Shown: positions 1-9,374 of the stretch, piece by piece
Numbering within the stretch: the stretch's first letter is position 1
Layout of the letters: each line of letters starts with the position of its first letter
DNA from: Panicum virgatum
Lineage: Eukaryota; Streptophyta; Magnoliopsida; Poales; Poaceae
Direction: 5' to 3'
NCBI RefSeq assembly: GCF_016808335.1
Contig: NC_053142.1
Location: forward strand, 51,207,992-51,271,991
Length of the DNA: 64,000 nucleotides
Program-made: the position numbers and the translations under genes
The notes under the pieces: model-generated
What the model saw: only the letters and a program-made list of their open reading frames with translations
What the model was told of the DNA's origin: nothing
Databases searched by the model: none

Positions 1-2659
1 ATCTGTTTCCTCATACAATCCTTCCAAAGCAAATCCTGAATTCTCCCTGAGAAACTCGTTCTCAATGCAATCCCTGTCCTCACGCCTTTCCACAAGTGAG
101 CCGTTTTATAATCAAGCAGAACAACCCAATTTCCCATCTTACAGTCCAATTCCTCGATTGTCAGTGTCAGAGATTTCAGATGATCATGACGGAGGTAAAG
201 ATCTGAAACTTATTGTTAGATACTTAGATTCGAGTTGCATTAGAGTTTTGGTGTTCAACTCATAAGGTGAGTTCACAATAATATTATTTTTTGTTTTCTC
301 CAAGATTTCATGGTGTTTTGGGCCTTCCTGAAGATTAATGATGTGGAAATTTTTGTCCTTGTGCCTTGCTTTTTGCATGCTGTTGGCAGCTATTCCTTTC
401 CATTAAGTATGCAAGCCTGTAAGGCTTAAAATCTTAGCTTCTGTTGAGTTCTTCTTTTGCAAATTGGAACATGTTTTTTATTGAGGGAAAAAATTGGACA
501 TGTTAGTGGTGCATCGTCCTTTACTGCAAAACTGGAAGCAGATGCATCACTAATTTACTTCTATCATGTGACAATATGACCTGTACTTGGCTGCTCACAG
601 AAGAGGGAGAGAGGGCACAACTGTGATGGACATGTGTAAATATTATGTTCTTATACTTTCATGGTGGGCATTTAACTAAATAAATGGCACAAACAGGTTT
701 AGTGTCACCTCAAAGGAAGCTAAATCTTTTGCTACCAGATCATCCACCAAATGGGCAAAGGTTTTCTCCTGGTTCTGATCGCTTAAAAGATGATGTTGGA
801 CTACCCCTTACGCCGAAAAATGTTGATCCTGCTGGATGTAAGCCATCATGTTCCTGTTCTAGATCTTTTATATTTCATAAGTTTGCTTAATTGTTATCAT
901 TACCTTTTTTTTCTTTCCTTTTTTCACTTGCAGCTGAAGGTTTTACCAGAGGAAGATCTTATAATATAAGAATTGATGACCAAGTCTTGCTTCGTTTTTC
1001 ACCTAAGAATTCGGACTCAACCTATTACTTTGGTGATATGGTACTTAAATTTGTTTTGTTGCACTTCTTACTGTTTTATTTTCAGAATTGGTTGTCTCAG
1101 TTTTTCCACTGCAGATTGGTGGAGCACTTACCTTTTTTCACGGAACTGGAAAGCGGAGGTGCCTTGAGGTAAAAGGCTGAGTTATATATTTAAATTTGTG
1201 TGAATTGGACTTTATGATTTTAATCAGTTGACAATTCTCAGGTATCAATAACCCTGGAAACATCGGAAACAATTAATCCCCGTGCATTACATCCTTCAAG
1301 AAGGGGTTCGCCGACAATAACCAAGGTATGATTAAATCATAAGGATTTGGATGTTGACACACCATTGTGCACTATTATTATAGCTTTTTGTCGCATCAGG
1401 GCCATCAATTTACCTGTTTGTCTTGAGTTATTCTTTAGTTTGAATTTTGAAATTCCTTGACCATTCCTAACAGTTTTGCAGAACATTTTGTACAAGTCCA
1501 TTATGTACATGTTTCAGTTGAACCCTTTGTATTTGAAATACAAAATTTCTTAATAAAATGACACTTAAAACTAGGGGTGGTAAAGGGCCTAAAAATTTAG
1601 CCTATAAATTTGAAGGATCAGGCTCAGGGCTGGGCTCATATTTTATATTATTTTGAGCTAAGAATGATTAAGGGCTGAGTTGGATTATGAAGGGGGCATT
1701 AGGTCCACGATCCATTATAAGCCCTACTTAAAAACTCGTCTAGAATCTTCATGAGCTCATGAATTTCGTACAAGGTTATATTGGATGATTTAACTGCAAG
1801 GATATGTCCATGAAACTGCTGTATTATGTGCATATGAGTATATGGCATCATACTTGATCTTTTGATTAAAGAAAAAGAAAATATGCTGACAAGCCCATCA
1901 TGAAGTAACTTATGATAAACATTGCCTATATCTGAATGACAGTATGTGTAGATTCCAGCAAGTTGTCCTCTGCTGTAGCTTCTATTCAAACATCTATCTT
2001 TTTGCATCAACCTTTTTTATTGTTAACTTTAGCTTGTTTTTAATGGTTCACCCTTTTCTTCTTTTTTGTACTTTATGGGCAGCTGCACAGTGAGCATCAT
2101 GAGGTTGTTGCGGATCTCCACCAGACCAGCTTTCTCTTTTCCATTCCCATTGATGGTCCTATGTCATTTTCTACCTCAAAAGTCAGTGTACAGTGGTCTC
2201 TTCGATTTGAGTTCTTCACAACTCCTGAAGGAACGGACCCAACTAGGTATGCCACAATGTTAACTATCTTGTGTGCTGGGACGTTGTCTTGTCTTTCATA
2301 TCGACGCTATTTTTTGCACGAAGGTTTTGATCAAGTTTTGTTTTTCCCTGATTGCTCTTAGTTGTGTGAAGCGCCCCTACCATGACTAGTTTCATGAAAA
2401 CTATTTTACTAGTTTGACTTTATTCAGTGTATCATCTGTTGCTCGGAAGTGTGAATATCTTCCTAGTCTTCTGCAGCTAACTGAGTGCGTGATTCTGGCT
2501 TCTCTCTTTTCCAGGTACGAGCACCCACTCCTTGTTGAGAAAAGAGAAAAGGGTGAATGGGTCCTTCCAATAACTGTGTACGCACCTCCATTGCGTAGAT
2601 GGCCTACTCATGGGAGGAATGATAGATCTGTCCTGCCTGGAAACATCTTCAACTCTTGA
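1..2659 (+). CDS. RGP1: RGP1-like protein (Rab6-GEF complex subunit), 3' part
   Basis: Rgp1 forms, with Ric1, the exchange factor that activates Rab6/Ypt6 at the Golgi (family knowledge). The window holds the last 295 codons. My exon model is 2-194, 697-837, 934-1040, 1115-1168, 1242-1325, 2083-2246 and 2515-2659, with GT-AG borders; phases close exactly to the TGA at 2657-2659. The conserved core is visible: RGRSYNIRIDDQVLLRFSPK and SDSTYYFGDMIGG across the third and fourth exons, ETSETINPRALHPSRRGSP in the fifth, and HHEVVADLHQTSFLFSIPID in the sixth. The first exon here encodes the less conserved Ser-rich middle region. The 5' end lies left of the window. The intron at 1326-2082 is the longest. 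Identification rests on recalled family motifs; the exact borders of the split codons are inferred. Confidence 0.85.
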
Positions 2660-3635
2660 AGTGCGCTGTTGCTAACTACACCTGATTTTTGGTCCTTGCT
2701 TGACGAAGTATAGTTCCTTTCAGCTTGAAGGAATGCCAAATTACTCTGACTGCTACAATAACATCCAAAGAAGTTCCTCAGTCAGTTGTTCGAGGATGTG
2801 CAATGTGGTGGCTATTTGTACAAAAGCATTTCAGAAATAGAGAACAAATGGAGCGGTGAGACTGGTCGATGAGTTGTTGCATCAAGTGGACTGCATTTGT
2901 TTCCTGGATTTCAGCTCATCCCCTGAGATCAAGCATTAGCATTTAGTACTTAATTTACTTAACCCAACATCAATACCACAAGATACTGATCATGAGTGCA
3001 CCACAAATATACCTGCTACACAAGTGGTGCACATCTACGCACGCATCCGTTCTAGAGATGTGTCAGGGATTAACCTGGTTTGCCAGACACTCAGATTTTG
3101 TTTTCCAGGTTTTTTTTATTGTCACTATGTTTTCAATCAAGTCTCGTAGTCTCAAAGGAAGAACAAGATATAACTTTGATAGATGGACTTATTGGGGATG
3201 CCCATATGCAATTACATCCTTATACAATAATACACATGGTATATTTTGCCTGTATTTTTTTAGCATACCAAATATTGTACAGTGGTTATTCCATCCATGT
3301 GTAACTTGTTTCTTGAGGCTGTTGCGGTGTTGCTGTAACGTAGCCATTCAATCTGCCATGCTTTTTACTAATTTTTAGAAAGGTTAAATCTGCCATGTTC
3401 AGTTACATAGGTTGGAAGTCAGTGTCACTTTCAGCAGATATGGTCATGACGTCTGGGCCATCTGTCCTGGCACTGACAGCCACAGTTATACCATGGGCAC
3501 CAGCTGTTCAGCTGCGGTGAGCAATGCTCTTGGCGCCGCCGTAAATTCATACACCTAAGCGATAGTCTCATCTCTTTCTGGCTTTGCTCCGTAACAGCTA
3601 TCTACAATTAATGAATGCATCCATGCTATACATAA
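2660..3635. other. 3' flank of the RGP1-like gene
   Basis: This is AT-rich sequence with no reading frame I recognise. The first few hundred bases are probably 3' untranslated region. It ends at the MITE that starts at 3636. Confidence 0.5.
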
Positions 3636-3853
3636 GCCCCGTTTGGCATAGCTTTAACTTCTTTTGAAATAGCTAGTGAAACAGCTTCTCTGACGAAGCT
3701 GAAGCTATTTTGAAAAACTTTTAGCAAAAAAAGCTTCTCCCTAGTGAAGCCGGGTAGTTCATTAATGACTTCAACCCTGAAGCTAGCTCAAAAAAAAAAA
3801 CTATTTGGCATAGCTTCATGTGAAGCTGCCCAAGAAGTTATGCCAAACGGGAC
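3636..3853. mobile_element. Short MITE with TTTGGCATA-type inverted ends
   Basis: The left end reads GCCCCGTTTGGCATA and the right end is the inverse of GTCCCGTTTGGCATA, so the 218-bp element has terminal inverted repeats of about 15 bp. A 5-bp direct repeat CATAA flanks it at 3631-3635 and 3854-3858. The interior has several GAAGCT motifs and no coding capacity. The superfamily is uncertain, because a 5-bp duplication is atypical for both Tourist and Stowaway. Confidence 0.7.
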
Positions 3854-3858
3854 CATAA

Positions 3859-4198
3859 TATTATGGATGGAGGTACGAGTTCTGAACACCTCAAATCGCA
3901 ATGGTTAAAACCTAAAACCTCCAGCCCTGCGCTGTGCTCTCGCGTCCCATGGTAAAAATGGGATGCCTGTCGATCAGCGCTCAGCCTGGCGATTTTGCAA
4001 AAAGACCTTTATACTTTTTTGAAATCAATCAGTAGTCCAACTCATTTGACTATAACAATAAAACCGTTATATTATTTTGCATATAGATCCCTATTGTAAA
4101 TTTTATTTCAACCTGAAGAAGAAAAAATCGAAAACTCTTGTCGTTTTTTTAAAAAAACCGCCCGCATGGCGATTTTCGGAAACCCCCTCCCCAGTCCA
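3859..4198. other. Unassigned spacer
   Basis: No gene or element is recognised. A short phrase, TGGCGATTTT, occurs twice (near 3987 and 4167), which may mark an older decayed insertion. Confidence 0.4.
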
Positions 4199-4207
4199 AA
4201 CTGTAAA

Positions 4208-5729
4208 GGGAAAATTTGGCGACGGACACTCCTCAAACGTGGCTTTGGCCACCGGCCACTGAAAAAGATCGGCTTTGCTGGAGGACACTGAAATTCCGTG
4301 GTTATTTGCCACGACACACTAAGAGCACAGTCTTTTTGCCTCCGTCAACTACAGTAATAAAGGGCCCACCTGTCATCCACTCCCTCCCCATCCTTATCTT
4401 CTTGCTCGAGCGGCAGCGGCGGCCAGTGCCGCACCTCGCCTCCTTCGCCCGGCTCCGCGCACGAGCTCGCCGAGCTGCTGCCCAGCTCACGTCGCGGCTG
4501 AGACGGTTGAGGCAAGCGAGCTGCGAGCACCGCTGCCCCCTCTGCGGTAGTGTGTGAACTGTGAAGGCCTGAAGGGGGACGGGAGTGGTGCCGCGCTCCG
4601 TGCCGTCGCTCTCACGGACTCGCCCGTCGGGTCCTCGCCCCGGGCAGGCATGCGCTGATGGAATTTAGGGGCCAGGAGGAACCCGCCGAGGGGATGGGCG
4701 CCAGCTCCGCGCCGCCGGTCGCGCCCAGCAGGGCCGCCCCCGCCCCGGGGAACCACGCGGCGCCCCCCCGAGGTGGCGCGGTACCACGAGTGCCTGCGCA
4801 ACCACGCGGTGGCGCTGGGTGGGCATGTCGTCGACGGCTGCGGGGAGTTCATGCCCGGCGCCGGGGACGACGCGCTCAAGTGCGCCGCCTGCGGCTGCCA
4901 CCGCAGCTTCCACCGCAAGGACGACGGCCAGCGACGCCAGCTGCTGCTCCCGGCGCCCGCGCCCGCGCCGCCGGTGACGCCGACGGCCCCGCGCGTCCCG
5001 CTCCTCCTGCCGCCGCCCCACCCCTACGCCGCCGCCAGCCACCCCAACTACGCCGAGCTGCTGCCGCCGGGCCTCCGCCGCCCACATGTCGCCGAGCCGC
5101 TGCCGCCGGGACTCCGCCTCCCAGCTCCGCGCCACGCCGCCGCTGGGTGCGGGCACCGCCGCCGCCGCGTCGTGCGGGCACTGGGAGCGGGGGTGACGCG
5201 GCCGGGTGCGGGCGCTGCAGCCACGCCGGCCGCACCACTTCCCCGCCGTCTCAGCCGCGCCGCTCCTCGCCGCCGGCTGTGCCGACTCGCGTCGCACCTC
5301 GGCCACGCCGCGACGCCTCTTCCCCGCCTCCGCCGGGACTCGCATCGGCCACCGACCCGCGCCACCGCGTCGCTCGTCAGCGCCCTGCTTCCGGCAGGAG
5401 CAGGGGTCGCCGCGAGGAGCATGGTCGGGAGGGTGTGGACTCCATGGAGAGCTCCGAGGAGATGGTGACACCCAGGGCCGCCGCGTGGGAGGCAGACGAG
5501 GAGAAGAGGAAGGCCGCCGCTGCCGAGGTCCTAGTGGAGTGCGCCGCATGGTCGGGAAAGGGGATTTGTTTGTATGCATGGGGTCGATGCAAACGGAGTG
5601 GAGAACGGCGAGCAACGGTGATGTGCTGCGGCAAATGAACACAAAATTTGAGTGTGATGGAGCAAAGATCATGTTTTTTAGTGTCCAAGGGCAAAAGTCA
5701 CCTTTGAACGGTGTCCACCTAATTTTCCC
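4208..5729 (+). mobile_element. Pack-MULE carrying a ZF-HD gene fragment
   Basis: The element is bounded by a perfect 9-bp target-site duplication AACTGTAAA at 4199-4207 and 5730-5738. Its ends are long inverted repeats of roughly 100 bp: the left begins GGGAAAATTTGG, and the right is the inverse of GGGAAAATTAGG. Further matching blocks in the same order include GGACACT and TTTGCC. A 9-bp duplication and long TIRs are the signature of the Mutator superfamily. The 1.5-kb interior is very GC-rich and holds no transposase; instead it contains a zinc-finger gene fragment (4658-5060) and other unidentified GC-rich pieces. It is therefore a non-autonomous MULE that has captured host sequence. Confidence 0.88.
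4658..5060 (+). pseudogene. ZF-HD zinc-finger fragment, frameshifted and lacking the homeodomain
   Basis: From 4773 the frame encodes the ZF-HD dimerisation zinc finger: [20 protein letters not shown], then [20 protein letters not shown] and [11 protein letters not shown] plausible N-terminus, [14 protein letters not shown] from 4658, lies in another frame. Dropping one C from the seven-C run near 4772-4778 would join the two, so a 1-bp frameshift has broken the copy. After the Pro-rich stretch following the finger, I see no homeodomain, although full ZHD proteins have one; MIF proteins lack it but are shorter. The fragment sits wholly inside the Pack-MULE, so it is best read as a captured 5' gene piece. 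A plus-strand frame continues to 5468 with low-complexity Arg/Ala/Pro sequence of no recognised origin. Confidence 0.82.
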
Positions 5730-5738
5730 AACTGTAAA

Positions 5739-6548
5739 CCCTACCACCCCACTCACTCCCATCCTCTCTCTCTCCTCTCCCTGCCGCCGCCGCCGCGCCC
5801 GCGCCTCTGCCTCCACTCCCATCTTGCTCTCCGCCTGCCTCCACCACCACCGCATCGTCTCTCCCGTCGCCTCGCCCAGCTCGGCCCCCAGCCTCTGCCT
5901 CCTCGGCACGGGGCCCTAGCCCGGCTGCAGGGCCTCCCGCGCTAGATCTCGCAGGGGCGTGCTCGGAGCGGCGGCCGGCGACCCCCCGGCGCGGAGGCCC
6001 TGGCCGGGCTCGGCCACGGCACCGGAGGCCTCGGCAGGCTCGGCCCGTCAGATCTCGCGCTGGCGGGTGTAGCAGCTGTGGTGGCACAGCGGGTGGCTGC
6101 GGGAGCGGCGTGCGCCAGGAGGGAGCAGCGGTGGCTGGAGTTGCAGAGCTGCGGTCCCTCCCTTCGCCCTCCTACCCGCCGGCACGAGCAATACCGTCGC
6201 TTGATCTCGGGGAGCAGTCGAGAGCTCGTGCAGCCTCGGAAGCATATAGTCAAAAAAAGTTATGGTGCTTCCCGTCGCCGCCCCTCCTCTTCCTCCTCTC
6301 CGTCTACCTCCGCCGCTCCTCCCCCCTCTTTGCCTGCCTCCGTCGGTCCGCCGCCGCCGCCGCTCGCTCCCGCGGTATCTGGATCCGGATCCGACGCGAG
6401 GCGTGGCTCGAAGGGAGGGGGCGCATGCCGGCCGGCCACGGCGCTGCTGCTCCAGCGCATCGAGCAGAGCAGCCGGCCGTCGTGTGCCTAGGCCGGCCCC
6501 GCTAGGGCGTATCCCATCACCTTCGACGCGGAGGAGGCAAGGTCAACT
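5739..6548. other. GC-rich, low-complexity spacer
   Basis: Pyrimidine-rich then CGG-rich sequence is open in several frames at once, which is expected from composition. No conserved protein motif was seen. Confidence 0.4.
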
Positions 6549-7610
6549 GTGAGGCGGTGGCGCGGGCGGTGGCGCGGGAGAGCATGCCAGCCCCTCGACG
6601 TGCTGCGGGAGGCCAAGCGCCCTGCTCCTATCCTTCCTCAAGTCGCAGTCCTTTGCCCCATTGCCATTCCTCTCCAGCCTCTCGCCGGCCTTCTAGCCCC
6701 AGTCCTTTGCCCCATTGCCATTCCTCTCCAGGCTCCTCTACTCCTCACCGTGTCCCCGGGCTCCCTGGCCCTCTCATCCACGCTCTCCGCCGTGCTCGGC
6801 GTCGCTGACCCGGCCTCCGCGCTGCTCGCCCTCGCGTTCCTCTCTGCCGCCGCCACAGCGACGCCCTTGCCGCTCCTCCCCGCGGATGCCGCGGCCGTCA
6901 CTGCCCGGTTGCTCCTCGAATTTCCCACCTCTGAGGATGTGCCAACAAGAACAAAGGGGAAAAGGGAGGAAGCAAATAATGGAGGGATCAGGGACGTGGT
7001 GCGGAGCTTCAAGGAGGAGCAGGTCGAGGAGCTGGAGCGAATGGAGGTCGCTTTCAGGAGCAGGCCTGTCAGGAATGCTGCTGCACGGCAAGTCCGATCA
7101 CTCATGGATTTCCTCAAGGTGAGGTTCTTCCCTTCGTTCTTGCCTGTATCTGTTGATTGTTGTTGGCTCATTGTCGTGGTGAATGGTTTGCAGATCAACC
7201 AGGCATAGTGAATCATGCAACAATTAATAAGTTTCATTTATCACTTAATTTATATTCAGCTTCCCCTTTTTTTTCCCTAGCTCTAGCTTTCAGAGCCACA
7301 TGTAGAGAGCTAACACCTTAGGAGCCAATGCGGTTGATGAAATTGTGTGTTGATTGCTGCACAGAGTTATCAGAAGCACCCAATAAGAAGTTAGAAGCAC
7401 CCAATAAGTTGCTGACAAAACTGTATAATCTTGAGGTAAGTATTTTAGATAGACTTGTATCTGAATGATAATGTTAGAAAGCAGGTATGTATAGTAACTT
7501 TGCTAAATATGTGTGTCTTCTGTTTTCTGAAAGGCCTCCGAAGATGAAGCCATTGTTTCTGATTGCGGACTGCAGGATCTGTCAATTAAGCCCTTTCTTG
7601 ATTCCCTAAT
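6549..7610 (+). pseudogene. Unrecognised coding-like fragment
   Basis: The frame 6549-7208 encodes an Ala/Leu-rich N-terminus followed by a less biased, helical and charged region containing IRDVVRSFKEEQVEELERM and ARQVRSLMDFLK. A good donor (AAGGTGAGG) follows at about 7119. Later pieces near 7370-7434 (ending before GTAAGT) and 7533-7590 read as APNKLLTKLYNLE and EDEAIVSDCGLQDL, compatible with further exons of one gene. I do not recognise the family. A 32-bp direct repeat (6646-6677 and 6700-6731) interrupts the N-terminal part. No sound start or 3' end is evident, and a Helitron terminus lies downstream at 8897, so a captured or decayed gene copy is likely. Confidence 0.4.
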
Positions 7611-8859
7611 ATCATAAACAATATCTATATTGGATCTTTCTTATAACATAATAGGTACCTATTTTCCAGTAACTCAATTCATTTTTGTTTTGTCTTACAC
7701 CGTGCATCATTATTTTGGCAGCACTGTAGAAATCATCATTTACAGTTAAATGGGTGTTTTCTTTACTATCAAACATGTGCTACCAATCCCTTACATGTAG
7801 TGCTTTATGCTCTTCTGATAACCCAAACCCATGATTGGTGCGTATAGCCTTTTAAGGACCTTATTCAACCACTCCATTGCTGACTATACTGCTTTGATCT
7901 TAATTTATGGGATAGTATTGAACTGCTACTTTGCTCTTAATGCCTGTTGGACTGATATGGTATTTCTGTAATTCTGCTAAAAAATCACAAGGAACCAAAC
8001 AATCAAATGGCTTCAGCATATATTTGCTTCATCGTGTCAGACATATGGTGGCTTGGCTCTGGATGACTGGATTTGCATTGTAATTGTTTTGGTCCCACGT
8101 CTTCATTTGCATTGTAATCAATTTGGTCCCACGCGGCTTAATTTCAGGTTTTTTACGATCCCTGAGATCTATTCATCAAATTGAAATAATACGGTACTCA
8201 GTTTAGGGTTGGAAATTCTGCATTCGCTTTTTGCACATTTATGATGTGGATCCTGTTTAAAAACAAGGAAAAACACATGCAAGCATACAACAATCTTATA
8301 TGCTATATTTAACAGAATTATGTTACAGTACAAGAATGCAAGACATGCGAACCATTTCTTGAGAATGAACAATATTCTATTATCAAAGGAGAACATTTAT
8401 TTGAACTCAGCAGATTTGGTCCGTAATCCTGGAGGAAATTCGGAGAGCCAATTAACCATTTCATAAACATTGGAGGAAATTCAATTAACCTGAGGTTTAA
8501 TTCCTATTCAGATGTTCTTGTAATATGTATTACCATATCTCGGGAGCCATGCAGTATTAGATCTCTCACACTGGATAGATGCAACCTTGGACTTGCTAGA
8601 GTTGTTTGTATTATTCATGCACTATCATGTGATGAAAAGTACACTGAAACAATAGGAAAAAGGTCTCTCTGAAGCTAATAAACTTCTCTGCTTTCAGGAA
8701 ATGACCAACTGGAGGAGCTGCACTTGGCAGAGAACACAAACTCGGCACTAGACAGAATAATTCAATACGAAGACATGCAAGAAGTATCAACAACCAATGA
8801 GGAAAAACAATAATGTAACAACCTTGAAACAAGCAATGTATTACTTACATTTGATTGTT
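7611..8859. other. AT-rich spacer before the Helitron end
   Basis: No conserved reading frame was found. It may be the non-coding interior of the Helitron whose 3' end lies at 8897, but no 5' terminus could be fixed. Confidence 0.4.
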
Positions 8860-8897
8860 CAGATAGTAGGGCGCGCATCGCGCGCCGAATGTTCTAG
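8860..8897 (+). mobile_element. Helitron 3' terminus
   Basis: A 7-bp perfect hairpin, GGCGCGC-ATC-GCGCGCC, occupies 8870-8886. Seven bases later comes CTAG (8894-8897), followed by T. Helitrons end with a GC-rich hairpin about 10 bases before CTRR and insert between A and T, without a target-site duplication. The match is specific, but the 5' end (expected TC...) was not identified, so element length and contents remain unknown. Confidence 0.65.
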
Positions 8898-9374
8898 TGG
8901 TGTTAAATGCAGCTCAGTTATAGCTTCAGCTGAGCATCGTACAGCATCTAGAATTCTAGAGCTCCAGGTTAAATAGATGATCTGTTCACACTCACACTTG
9001 AAGATTTTTTCCTGCACAAGATCAAACGCTACTTCACCAGGTTGGGGCGAATCGTTACTAGAAAAATGGTGGTACTAATTCAATGACAGGCTCAACAGTT
9101 ACACTTTGCGTAACCAGTATTCCTTTTCACTGCATTAGTCGTCAAAAGAAAGTTTGTCTAAAAAAGAATCATATCAATGACTCATCTGTGATTCTATACC
9201 ATCTCAAAAAATCTGCTAATTTGCCATCACACTTATCCGTAGTTAGGATTAGATACCTATTGGTCATTCACTCAGCACTCAGCAGATGACAGACTTTAAT
9301 TGAGAATCTGAAATCACAACCAGAATGCAGCAGTCGGTGCAAACCATCAGAGTAAAGCACGACCCAATCAGTGT
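8898..9374. other. 3' flank of the OTU gene
   Basis: Presumed 3' untranslated region and spacer of the minus-strand gene that ends at 9375. No other feature was seen. Confidence 0.5.

Noticed and set aside
4665..5909. Long minus-strand reading frame of 414 codons
   Set aside because: It is antisense to the ZF-HD fragment and crosses the Pack-MULE boundary; composition (Arg/Gly/Ala-rich) is what GC-rich DNA gives in any frame.
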